DNA from: Treponema sp. OMZ 790
GTDB lineage: Bacteria; Spirochaetota; Spirochaetia; Treponematales; Treponemataceae
Direction: 5' to 3'
Length of the DNA stretch: 64,000 bases
NCBI RefSeq assembly: GCF_024181285.1
Contig: NZ_CP051201.1
Coordinates: 1,364,001-1,428,000, forward strand
Part shown: one piece after another, positions 37,105-44,858 of the stretch
Layout of the letters: each line of letters starts with the position of its first letter
Position numbering within the stretch: position 1 is the first letter of the stretch
Made by a program: the position numbers and the translations under genes
Notes under the pieces: generated by a model
The model's input: the letters and a program-made list of their open reading frames with translations, nothing else
Told to the model about the DNA's origin: nothing
Database searches by the model: none

Positions 37105-38653
37105 CGCAACGTCCGCATAAATCTTCGTATCTGCACTCCAAATGCTGCTTGTATACCTCGAATAGTTTTTTACGTATCGAATCTAAACTATCCGAAAAAG
37201 CATTACCCAAAATATTGTCTTGTTTAACATCTTCTTTGCAAAGAGGTACCGAGCCGTCAGCTAAAACATACATATCCCTTTTTAAATGCCAACAAGGATG
37301 GCGATTAAAAGGAGACAAATCGGCAACTCTTTTATCTTCAAGCAGTTTACAAAAGGTGTCGTATTTTTGAATAATTACATTCACGCCTAAATTTTTCCAA
37401 AAACGGTAAAAAGGCTCAACCTCTATCTCGTTTTCTTTCATACGCATAATCTGGGCCCATACGGCATCGGGGAAAACTTTTTTTAAACTGTCGGTAAAGG
37501 TAAGAGCTTGTTTTAATTTGACGTTCGCTTCATCTTCAGTAAGTCCGTGCACCTTAGCATACATCCCTGAACTTACCGCATCAATACACACAATCCAATA
37601 GACGGAAAGCATTTTGTTTTTTCGCTTTGGAGATGCTGCAATAATTTTTTCAAGCCTGTCTATAAATGATGAAGGCCAATATAAACCGCAAGTTTCAATC
37701 AAAACGGACAACTTTGGAAAAGATAAAATTTTTTCGATTACCGAAAGAGTGCCGCTGTACATTGAAGGCTCACCGAAAATCGAAAGAGAAATTACGGCAT
37801 CATCCGAATATTCTGCAATTTTTTCGATAAGAGAAAAAAGACGATCCTTATCCATTTCTTTTTTTTCTTCGGGTTTTAAAAACTCATTAGGCTTATATAT
37901 TGATTTAAGAGGATAAGAAGAATTTATTTCTATCCCGTAATATGCAGGCAGAGTAAAAAGCTCGGCTTTTTTTTCTTCTATCAAGGCTGCATAGTTTTCT
38001 GCATTTATTCCTGCAAAGCGGCTGCATAAAAGAGCATTACGCTTTGAGTCGGCCGCAAATCTAAGACGCAGATGTCTTAAATCGAAGGGAGCTATCATGG
38101 TTTCAATATCATAGCTGTTTATTTCTTTTTTTATCGTATCAAAAATAAAAGAACGCTCAAATGAGGTTTCGTTTTCGGAAAGCTTTGCAAGAATAGGACA
38201 AAGACTTGAGGCAAGAATTTCGGGAAGAAGCCCCTCAGGGTATCCGTCAGCAAAGCTGTATTCAGCCCTGTATTCCAGATGCTGTTTAAAAAGTTTTTCT
38301 GTTGCGCTTAAATCGATAAAGGGTTCATCTCCGTGCAGAAAAAAAACATTTTCAAAACCGGAAGATTCCAATTCGGCTTCTTTTGCAGCCTCCGAAAATA
38401 CAAGTTGAGGGGTTATTTTTGACAAAGCCCTAACCTTCCACTCTACCGAATTTACATCCGTCAAATTTATATTTTTCAATATCGAAATGATACGGGCTTC
38501 ACATGAAGCAGAAGTTAAAACGACAATTTTTTTACAATACGGAAAAGCTGCAGCCGCACGGAAAGAGGCTTCAAAAGGTATTATACCGTTTTCAAGTTTT
38601 TTAAACGAATATTCCGAAAGATCATAAGCGGATAAAACAACAAAAGACTTCAT
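37079..38653 (-). CDS. Spiro-SPASM protein (NTP-transferase-like, radical-SAM-like, SPASM)
   Basis: 524 aa. Residues 1-170 resemble a MobA/CMP-type nucleotidyltransferase fold (VVLSAYDLSEYSFKKLENGI; FFLHGDEPFIDL with an acidic site). Residues about 225-430 align with a radical SAM barrel (EINSSYPLKSIY, then LSIFGEPSMYSG), but the CxxxCxxC cluster motif is absent: EINSSYPLKSIYKPN has no Cys. The C-terminus is a SPASM domain: CWHLKRDMYVLADGSVPLCKED and LECRYEDLCGRCDEYY, with Cys ligands intact. Spirochaete-restricted family. It overlaps the glycosyltransferase gene. Role unknown; peptide or sugar modification is inferred from SPASM biology and neighbours. Confidence 0.8.
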   Translation of the reverse strand: MKSFVVLSAYDLSEYSFKKLENGIIPFEASFRAAAAFPYCKKIVVLTSASCEARIISILKNINLTDVNSVEWKVRALSKITPQLVFSEAAKEAELESSGFENVFFLHGDEPFIDLSATEKLFKQHLEYRAEYSFADGYPEGLLPEILASSLCPILAKLSENETSFERSFIFDTIKKEINSYDIETMIAPFDLRHLRLRFAADSKRNALLCSRFAGINAENYAALIEEKKAELFTLPAYYGIEINSSYPLKSIYKPNEFLKPEEKKEMDKDRLFSLIEKIAEYSDDAVISLSIFGEPSMYSGTLSVIEKILSFPKLSVLIETCGLYWPSSFIDRLEKIIAASPKRKNKMLSVYWIVCIDAVSSGMYAKVHGLTEDEANVKLKQALTFTDSLKKVFPDAVWAQIMRMKENEIEVEPFYRFWKNLGVNVIIQKYDTFCKLLEDKRVADLSPFNRHPCWHLKRDMYVLADGSVPLCKEDVKQDNILGNAFSDSLDSIRKKLFEVYKQHLECRYEDLCGRCDEYYTYNF

Positions 38654-38678
38654 AGCTCTATATCGGCAAAAAAAGCCT

Positions 38679-39038
38679 TTATTTTAATTTTTTTGCCGCA
38701 GTCAACACTTTTTCTTTGGAAGAATAAAGCTGAACACTTGACCGTTTTACCCAGCCTTTTCCCAAATTAACCCAAAGAATTTGTTTTTCGTCTTCTTTTA
38801 CGATTTCAAGCCCTTCAACAGGGAAAACATCCAGCTTTCTGGCATGAGAAATAGTTATGCCGTCATCACCGGGTTTATCCAAAAGAGAAACATAGGTTTC
38901 AACTATTAAGGCAAAGCGGTTTGCATCATTCATGGCCGAATCAGGCGGCAATTCCAAGGTCTGCAAAGGGCTTTCCCTTGAACACGAAACGGCGGTTATA
39001 AAAATCAAAGCTAAAAAAACAACTGTAAACCGCTTCAT
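38679..39038 (-). CDS. Putative lipoprotein with SH3-like domain
   Basis: 119 aa. Signal peptide of about 18 residues with lipobox AVSC (Cys19), then an SH3-like stretch (ALIVETYVSLLDKPG, LWVNLGKGWVKRSSVQLYSSKEKV). Bacterial SH3 domains bind peptidoglycan or serve as adaptors. It is followed 25 nt later by the spiro-SPASM gene on the same strand. Not recognised by name. Confidence 0.7.
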   Translation of the reverse strand: MKRFTVVFLALIFITAVSCSRESPLQTLELPPDSAMNDANRFALIVETYVSLLDKPGDDGITISHARKLDVFPVEGLEIVKEDEKQILWVNLGKGWVKRSSVQLYSSKEKVLTAAKKLK

Positions 39039-39041
39039 AGA

Positions 39042-39491
39042 TTAAAGAAAGATAGCTTTTGAAAATAACAGGTGCAAGGCAGAAGATGCTAAACATACAT
39101 AACCGATTATTTCGTCATAGTTTCTTAATAAGCCGAAAAAATCGGGTAAAGATGTAACATTCTCGTTAGATTCCAAATATCTTCCCAAAAAGACCATTGA
39201 ACCTGCAAGCCCGGCAACAACAGGTAAAAAATCTCCCAATATTACTATATTTGTTCCTACAGGGCTGAGCATCTTTGAGATTGCCGTAAACCCTGAAAAT
39301 ATAGTCAATAAGAGTAAAAAGGTTGAATCCCTTAAAACCGGATACTTATTTTCGCGGTCGGCAGGTTCATCACCTCTGACAGTCTTGTCAAAAAATACAA
39401 GAATAAGACCCATAATCAAATTTGTTGTGATTGAAAGAAAATAAAAAGGTAACATTTTGTCCTCCGGTACATTGTTGAAAACTGCAACCAT
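39042..39491 (-). CDS. Small polytopic membrane protein, unknown
   Basis: 149 aa with four hydrophobic segments (about 13-33, 55-75, 79-100, 126-146) and a short charged loop (DKTVRGDEPADREN). Not recognised. It is 3 nt upstream of the SH3-like lipoprotein gene and appears to open the long minus-strand gene string that continues to ruvB. Confidence 0.6.
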   Translation of the reverse strand: MVAVFNNVPEDKMLPFYFLSITTNLIMGLILVFFDKTVRGDEPADRENKYPVLRDSTFLLLLTIFSGFTAISKMLSPVGTNIVILGDFLPVVAGLAGSMVFLGRYLESNENVTSLPDFFGLLRNYDEIIGYVCLASSALHLLFSKAIFL

Positions 39492-39525
39492 TTTGCATTA
39501 ACATAAGTTTAAGGCATTTTATATA

Positions 39526-39558
39526 AAAAATCAAGAGGTAACATTACTCTTGATTTTT
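39526..39558. promoter_or_regulatory. 12-bp-stem hairpin in the divergent slyD upstream region
   Basis: AAAAATCAAGAG pairs perfectly with CTCTTGATTTTT across a 9-nt loop. It sits between two divergent genes, so it has nothing to terminate, and its right arm covers the slyD -35 box at 39550-39555. It may be an operator for a dimeric regulator. Confidence 0.5.
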
Positions 39559-39578
39559 GTTTATAAAACATGTATTAT
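39550..39578 (+). promoter_or_regulatory. slyD promoter, predicted leaderless
   Basis: TTGATT (39550-39555), 17-bp spacer, TATTAT (39573-39578). The ATG pair at 39583 and 39586 lies 5 and 8 nt after the -10 box, with no ribosome-binding site. Confidence 0.65.
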
Positions 39579-39582
39579 CTTT

Positions 39583-40125
39583 ATGATGAAAATAGAAAAA
39601 GATACAACAGTCAGTATGGAATACACACTGAAAGATGCTAACGGCGAAATCCTTGATTCGTCCGATGTAATGGGTCCGTTGGAGTATATCCACGGATATA
39701 ATATGATTATTTCAGGCCTGGAAAAAGCTCTTGAAGGCAAGGAAGAAGGAGCCGAGTTTAAACAAGTTGTTCCTCCCGAAGAAGCTTACGGTGAAATCTT
39801 TGACGATTTAATTGTCGAAACAACCAGAGCTCAATTTCCTGAGGGTGTAGAACTTGAAGTAGGTATGGACTTTGAAGCAGGTGAAGGTCATCATTCCAGA
39901 ATTGTAAGAATTACAAAAATAGACGGTGATAAGATTACGATAGACGCAAATCATCCTCTGGCAGGAGAAACTCTTCATTTTGACGTAAAAGTCTTATCGG
40001 TAAAAAAGACTACCGAAGAAGAACTACAAGCTCTTATTCAGCAAATGTCCGGAGGCTGCGGCTGCGGATGCGGTCATGAATATGATGAAAATGCTTGCGG
40101 CTGCGGGTGCTCAGGTTGCCACTAA
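39583..40125 (+). CDS. slyD: FKBP-type peptidyl-prolyl isomerase SlyD
   Basis: 180 aa from ATG 39583 (or 39586). Cytoplasmic prolyl isomerase, chaperone and metallochaperone. The FKBP domain is interrupted by the insert-in-flap chaperone domain as in SlyD (GPLEYIHGYNMIISGLEKALEGKEEGAEF; then PPEEAYGEIFDDLIVET...FPEGVELEVGM). The C-terminal tail is Cys/Gly/His-rich (GGCGCGCGHEYDENACGCGCSGCH), a nickel/zinc-binding tail. An earlier in-frame ATG near 39550 lies upstream of the -10 box and is unlikely. Confidence 0.93.
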   Translation: MMKIEKDTTVSMEYTLKDANGEILDSSDVMGPLEYIHGYNMIISGLEKALEGKEEGAEFKQVVPPEEAYGEIFDDLIVETTRAQFPEGVELEVGMDFEAGEGHHSRIVRITKIDGDKITIDANHPLAGETLHFDVKVLSVKKTTEEELQALIQQMSGGCGCGCGHEYDENACGCGCSGCH

Positions 40126-41150
40126 ACGCTAAAAGGGCAGATTCTCTTATTCCATTGTTCGGAGGATTTTGTTTTTTTCTTTCGGCAATAGAAATAATGA
40201 TTCCAAAGCCGGTTCCTTTTTTTAGGATAGGTTTGGCAAATCTGCCCATCATTTTAGGCCTAGACCTCTTTTCTTTTCCGGCCTTTGTTCTTCTTTTAGC
40301 AATAAAGGTTTTAGGCCAAGCCCTCCTTTCCGGAACGCTTTTTTCGTACATAGTGCTGTTTTCGGCAATCGGAACATTTTCCTCAGGCCTTTTAATGTAT
40401 GCCATGAGAAAAATACCGCGGAAAGCTATTTCGTTTATTGGTATCAGTTTGGCAGGCGCCTTCGTTTCGAACAGTCTGCAATTTCTTTTAGCAGTCTTGC
40501 TCATGTTCGGAAAATCGGCTGTGTACATAATTCCGCCGGTCTTTTCTCTGGGTGCCTTAACAGCCTTATTTTTAGGCTGGTTTTCTGCCGAATTTGAAGT
40601 ACAGTCCGTGTGGTACCAAAGGGTAAAAGCCGGAAGGTTCGATTTTGTCTCTGAAACGGATAATCCTCAAACCGTAAAAAACAATATAAGAGACAGATAT
40701 CTTAGAATAGGTTCAGGTATCACTCTTTTTTTAATCCTACTCTTTGTGCCTTTTTTGCCCGTACAAGCCGTTGTCTTGGGCGCAGCCCTGATCCTTTGTG
40801 CTGCCGACAAACAAAAACTTAATTTTTTAAATTTAATCTTTATGTTTACGGCCATTACCGTTTTCAACCTTTTTCCGCCCACAGGAAAGATAATTTTCAG
40901 CATAGGAAGCATAGACATCACCCATGAAGCCCTGTTAAGAGGATTTGAAAAAGCTATTGTTTTAACCGGAATGATATACATCTCGAAATGGATGCTTAAA
41001 GCAAGGATGAATTTCAAAAGCCGGATAGGAAAATCCGTACAGGAGGCTTTTGATGTTTTTCACAAATTATTATCTGTAAAGCACGAAATCAAGCCCAAAA
41101 TGATAATTCCCACTATAGATTCGGTTCTTTTAAGCATAAACAGACTTTAA
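40116..41150 (+). CDS. Gx transporter family protein / HepI-like membrane protein
   Basis: 344 aa. The first ~175 residues match the heptaprenyl diphosphate synthase component I/Gx transporter family (AIEIMIPKPVPFFRIGLANLPIILGLDLFSFPAFVLLLAIKVLGQALLSG, an ECF S-component-like fold). The last ~170 residues add further membrane helices and a basic tail (RMNFKSRIGKSVQEAFDVFHKLL) resembling an ECF EcfT-type coupling segment, which suggests a fused S-T unit. The start is uncertain: TTG 40116 overlaps the slyD end, and GTG 40107 is an alternative. Substrate unknown. Confidence 0.65.
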   Translation: MPLNAKRADSLIPLFGGFCFFLSAIEIMIPKPVPFFRIGLANLPIILGLDLFSFPAFVLLLAIKVLGQALLSGTLFSYIVLFSAIGTFSSGLLMYAMRKIPRKAISFIGISLAGAFVSNSLQFLLAVLLMFGKSAVYIIPPVFSLGALTALFLGWFSAEFEVQSVWYQRVKAGRFDFVSETDNPQTVKNNIRDRYLRIGSGITLFLILLFVPFLPVQAVVLGAALILCAADKQKLNFLNLIFMFTAITVFNLFPPTGKIIFSIGSIDITHEALLRGFEKAIVLTGMIYISKWMLKARMNFKSRIGKSVQEAFDVFHKLLSVKHEIKPKMIIPTIDSVLLSINRL

Positions 41151-41213
41151 AATAACCCAAGCAACCGATATAGTTATTCGCTTGCAATTTTTATGTTTTT
41201 TTTAAAAAAAGTA

Positions 41214-41242
41214 TTGACATAAATTTTAAAAATCTATATAAT
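41214..41242 (+). promoter_or_regulatory. Consensus promoter of tRNA-Gly
   Basis: TTGACA (41214-41219), 17-bp spacer, TATAAT (41237-41242), 11 nt before the tRNA. Confidence 0.9.
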
Positions 41243-41253
41243 ACCAAAGTCTT

Positions 41254-41325
41254 GCGGATGTCGTATAACGGCTATTACCCCAGCCTTCCAAGCTGGAGAC
41301 GTGGGTTCGACTCCCATCATCCGCT
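41254..41325 (+). tRNA. tRNA-Gly (TCC)
   Basis: The acceptor stem GCGGATG/CATCCGC closes. The anticodon loop reads CTTCCAA with anticodon TCC, and the T-arm contains GGTTCGACTCC. The 3' CCA is not encoded. Confidence 0.95.
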
Positions 41326-41353
41326 TATTCTGTAAAAATAGTTTAAATCAAAC

Positions 41354-42079
41354 CTATTCTATAAACTTAGCTGAAATCTTTAACTCAGAAATACATGTAT
41401 CATCGTAGTCGGTTCCTTTGTAAACATCTTTTATAGTGCACCTTGCCAAAATAAGAGGTAAAATATACTCGTGTTTTCCCTTTAAAACGAGATCAAACGA
41501 AAAAACTTGCTCGGTCATTATATCTGAAAGGCTGACTCTTCCCTCATGTAAAATTACAGGGGTTCCATCCACACAATAAAAAAACTGAGTTGCAGCAATA
41601 GGAACTTCATATATTGCTATTTTAAGCTCTTTTACCCTGTTATTCTTTTTAAATGCTTGGTTGCTTTTACAAAAACCGTTATTCAGCCTGAGCTCCACCC
41701 TCACCTTTTTTTCGGTATTTTCGTTTGAAGAATAATCGATAAAACATGTTGAAGTCACATATTCTTCCTTTCCGGCTCCTTTAGCACCTTCCACCCATGC
41801 CGTCGATAAATCGGAATCTGAAATTTTATCGATTTCATAGGTATTTTCAGGGAAACCTTTTTCGATCAAGACAGAACTTCTTCCTGAAAGCCATTTTCCG
41901 CTTTGACCTTTTATACCTGCGTCAATACCGAAAAATTCATTTGCCGTTTTCGAAATTTCATCCGTATACTCGGAAGTGGATGATTCAAATATACTTGCAA
42001 TTTCTTCTTCCGTTTCTTCTTGAGAGTATAAGCTGAAAACTTCAAACAAAATTATCAAAATAAGAATAATTTTTTTCAT
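41354..42079 (-). CDS. Secreted protein with NADase-type glycan-binding-like domain
   Basis: 241 aa from ATG 42079, which has GGAGG 8 nt upstream (an in-frame ATG at 42112 is too far out). Signal peptide of about 20 residues (MKKIILILIILFEVFSLYS). The middle holds ISDSDLSTAWVEGAKGAGKEEYV, the discoidin-like NADase-type glycan-binding core (consensus D-x-x-x-x-T-A-W-x-E-G-x-x-G-x-G), with beta strands after it. Probably exported to periplasm or surface to bind carbohydrate. It stands alone between tRNA-Gly and pheT. Confidence 0.72.
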   Translation of the reverse strand: MKKIILILIILFEVFSLYSQEETEEEIASIFESSTSEYTDEISKTANEFFGIDAGIKGQSGKWLSGRSSVLIEKGFPENTYEIDKISDSDLSTAWVEGAKGAGKEEYVTSTCFIDYSSNENTEKKVRVELRLNNGFCKSNQAFKKNNRVKELKIAIYEVPIAATQFFYCVDGTPVILHEGRVSLSDIMTEQVFSFDLVLKGKHEYILPLILARCTIKDVYKGTDYDDTCISELKISAKFIE

Positions 42080-42227
42080 TAAAATAGCCTCCGATACTCG
42101 TATTATTGTCAAATAAGCAGTTTTGCCAATCCTTCATCTTCTGTTTAAGTTTTTGTTCTACACTTATAGCACAAAGGCGCAATTTATGATATAATTCTTC
42201 CCAGTTTTTTTAGCTGCGGAGGATAGA

Positions 42228-43982
42228 ATGCCTAAGATTGAAGTAAATGAAAGCCTTTTTTTTAAGATGCTGGGAGCAAAGCTCGGGACAGAGCCCGAAG
42301 CAAAGCACGATTACGATAAACTTGAAGAGATTTTAACGTCAGCCAAGGCAGAACTTGACGAAAAACCCGATACCTCGCTTCCCGAAAAGGAAAGGATTAT
42401 TAAGATAGAATTAAACGACACAAACCGACCCGACCTTTGGTCTACTGCGGGCCTTACAAGGCTTTTACGCATTCATGCAGGTGGCGAATCAAATACAAAA
42501 AACTATCAGAGTTTTCTTTCGTCAAAGGAAAAAACTCAAAGCTCCGCCGAACGTGTAGTTAAGGTTTCGCCCGAACTTAAAGAAATCCGTCCCTTTGCGG
42601 CGGGCTTTGTAATTTCGGGTAAGCCGATAGATGAGCTAATGCTTGCAGACATAATTCAAACACAGGAAAAACTTTGCCGCAACTTCGGAAGAAAACGAAA
42701 GACCGTTTCGATGGGAGTTTATCGCTCAAAGCTTATAAAATGGCCGATAGAATATACGGCTGTAGATCCCGATAAACAAGAGTTCACTCCGCTCGACATG
42801 GAAAAGCCCCTTTCGTGCCGAAAAATCCTAAAGGAACATCCCAAGGGAATCGAGTATGCTCCCTTGCTTGAAGACAAAAAGCTCTTTCCCCTTTTAAAAG
42901 ATGCAAACGGAGAAGTCCTTTCGATGCCGCCTGTTATAAACAGTGCAAGGATAGGAGCCGTCCAAGCAGGCGATGCCGATCTTTTTGTAGAATTTACAGG
43001 TACGGACATGACAAGCATCCTGCTTTCTGCCAATATAGTCGCCTGCGACTTTGCCGACTGCGGATACACAATTCTTCCCGTCAAAATAGAACATCCTTAT
43101 GAAACCGGATACGGAAAAACCGTCACAACCCCGTTTTATTTTCAGGAAAATGCGCAAACTACAGTAGAAGCCGTCAACAAGCTCTTAGGTTCCTCCTTTA
43201 AGGCAGAAGAAATTGCCGAGGCCCTAAAACGCATGGACTCTGAAACCGAAATTTCGGGCAATAAGATTACGCTAAAACCTTCTCCATACCGCAACGACTT
43301 TTTACATGAAGTAGACATAATCGAAGACGTGATGATGGGTAAGACAGTGAACTTCTTTACTCCGGAAACGCCCAACGAATTTACAATCGGAAGACTTTTA
43401 CCTGCAACCATGCTAAGCCGAAAAATAAAAGGCCTTATGATAGGCATGGGCTATCAGGAAATGATTTTTAACTATTTGGGATCAAAAAAGGACTATATCG
43501 AAAGAATGTGCATCGACGAATCTTCGGTCATCGAGATTTCAAACCCAATGTCCGAAAACTATCAGTTTGTGCGCCCCTCTATTCTACCCTCTCTTTTAAA
43601 CGCCGAGATGGGATCTGCAAATGCGGTCTACCCTCATAAAATCTTTGAGACGGGAAAAATTGCCTTTTTTGACGATACCCACTCCACAGGCACAGGTACA
43701 GCCCAAAGTTTAGGCTTTTTGACGGCCGAGCAAAACGCCAACTTTAACACGGCAGCAAGCGAGGCGGCAAACCTCTTATATTACCTCGGAATAGAATATA
43801 AGGTTTGCGAAACCGATGACCCGCGCTTTATTTCGGGCAGGCAGGCAGGCCTTCTTTACAAGGGAGAACAAATAGGCATATTCGGGGAGGTTCATCCTCA
43901 AGTTTTGGAAAACTGGGACATAAACATTCCCTGCTTTGCAGGCGAATTAAATATAGAAAAGATTTTGGAAACTCAAAACTAA
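42228..43982 (+). CDS. pheT: Phenylalanine-tRNA ligase beta subunit, archaeal/eukaryal type
   Basis: 584 aa, shorter than the ~800-aa bacterial PheT because the N-terminal tRNA-binding (EMAP) and C-terminal anticodon domains are lacking. N-terminal MPKIEVNESLFFKMLG, LNDTNRPDLWSTAGLTRLLRIH, B5 domain (FTPETPNEFTIGRLLPATMLSRKIKGLMIGMGYQEMIFN) and SNPMSENYQFVRPSILPSLL are all of the archaeal form. Spirochaetes are known to carry this version, presumably by early transfer. pheS is not in the window. SD GGAGG lies 7 nt upstream. Confidence 0.93.
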   Translation: MPKIEVNESLFFKMLGAKLGTEPEAKHDYDKLEEILTSAKAELDEKPDTSLPEKERIIKIELNDTNRPDLWSTAGLTRLLRIHAGGESNTKNYQSFLSSKEKTQSSAERVVKVSPELKEIRPFAAGFVISGKPIDELMLADIIQTQEKLCRNFGRKRKTVSMGVYRSKLIKWPIEYTAVDPDKQEFTPLDMEKPLSCRKILKEHPKGIEYAPLLEDKKLFPLLKDANGEVLSMPPVINSARIGAVQAGDADLFVEFTGTDMTSILLSANIVACDFADCGYTILPVKIEHPYETGYGKTVTTPFYFQENAQTTVEAVNKLLGSSFKAEEIAEALKRMDSETEISGNKITLKPSPYRNDFLHEVDIIEDVMMGKTVNFFTPETPNEFTIGRLLPATMLSRKIKGLMIGMGYQEMIFNYLGSKKDYIERMCIDESSVIEISNPMSENYQFVRPSILPSLLNAEMGSANAVYPHKIFETGKIAFFDDTHSTGTGTAQSLGFLTAEQNANFNTAASEAANLLYYLGIEYKVCETDDPRFISGRQAGLLYKGEQIGIFGEVHPQVLENWDINIPCFAGELNIEKILETQN

Positions 43983-43994
43983 GACAAAACTTTT

Positions 43995-44858
43995 TTACTC
44001 TACCTGAAAAATAAAGGAAGACCTTTTTTGATTGCCGCTTTTATCAAGGGCAGTAATTATAAGCTCAATCTTTCCTGCGGGTAAATTTATCTTTCCCAAA
44101 TGCATTGTACCCTCTTTTTGATACAAAAGGGAAAGAGATGTCTTTTTATTTTGCAAGTAAAGATCCTTACCATCAGAACTCAAGACTTCAAATGGCAGGT
44201 CGACTATATTCATTCCATTAATGGAAACCGTAATTCTAAAAGGCGCAAGGGAAGTACCTCCTTTTTCGGTTGAATCAAATATTAATGAATAAAGATCATA
44301 GGCTCCCTGCCTTATTTTTTTTGCCGTTTCCAAATTGATTATCTGCTTATCTCCGTTTACCAAAACGGTATTTTGAATTTGTGGCTCTGTTGTTTCTTCA
44401 ACGGCAGGCATAAACAAGAGAGGATTTATCAAAACGTTATTGCGCGTATCTGCAACCTGAAAAATTAAACTCCTTTCTTCAGTCCATGCCGATTTTCCGG
44501 CATATCCCAAAATAGAACCGGCCTCGGTTTCTTTTCTGGATACAAAAATATCCGTCTCAGAAAGATTACCGTACACAGTTTGCAGCCCCTCATCATCTAT
44601 AAAAATAAGGGCATTTCCCAAGGTGCTCGGAAAAAAGCGAGTGCTGTTTTTTTCTTCAATACTTATTACGTGTTTACCGTAACCTGAAGCTCTCACCTGC
44701 TCAACCTCTTTAAACACCAAGGACTGAGAGACAGAAGCCGAGACCACATCTCTTTGAGCAAATAAACGGAAAAGAGAAGGATTTTCTACAGGCCATTCAA
44801 AGGAGTAAGCGTATAAAAAAGTTATAAAAAATAAAAATATATAAAGATTTTTTTTCAT
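43995..44858 (-). CDS. Degenerate LytM/M23-type periplasmic protein
   Basis: 287 aa with a signal peptide (MKKNLYIFLFFITFLYAYS). The core (about 78-150) aligns with M23 peptidases: LGNALIFIDDEGLQTVYGNLSETDIF, then GSILGYAGKSAW and RSLIFQVADTRNNVLINPLLFMP. The zinc ligands are gone: YGHL is YGNL and the HLHFEV box is SLIFQV. A C-terminal beta domain follows. It is thus an EnvC/NlpD-like, non-catalytic LytM protein that may activate amidases. It is followed on the same strand, 12 nt on, by the convergent end of pheT. Confidence 0.75.
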   Translation of the reverse strand: MKKNLYIFLFFITFLYAYSFEWPVENPSLFRLFAQRDVVSASVSQSLVFKEVEQVRASGYGKHVISIEEKNSTRFFPSTLGNALIFIDDEGLQTVYGNLSETDIFVSRKETEAGSILGYAGKSAWTEERSLIFQVADTRNNVLINPLLFMPAVEETTEPQIQNTVLVNGDKQIINLETAKKIRQGAYDLYSLIFDSTEKGGTSLAPFRITVSINGMNIVDLPFEVLSSDGKDLYLQNKKTSLSLLYQKEGTMHLGKINLPAGKIELIITALDKSGNQKRSSFIFQVE

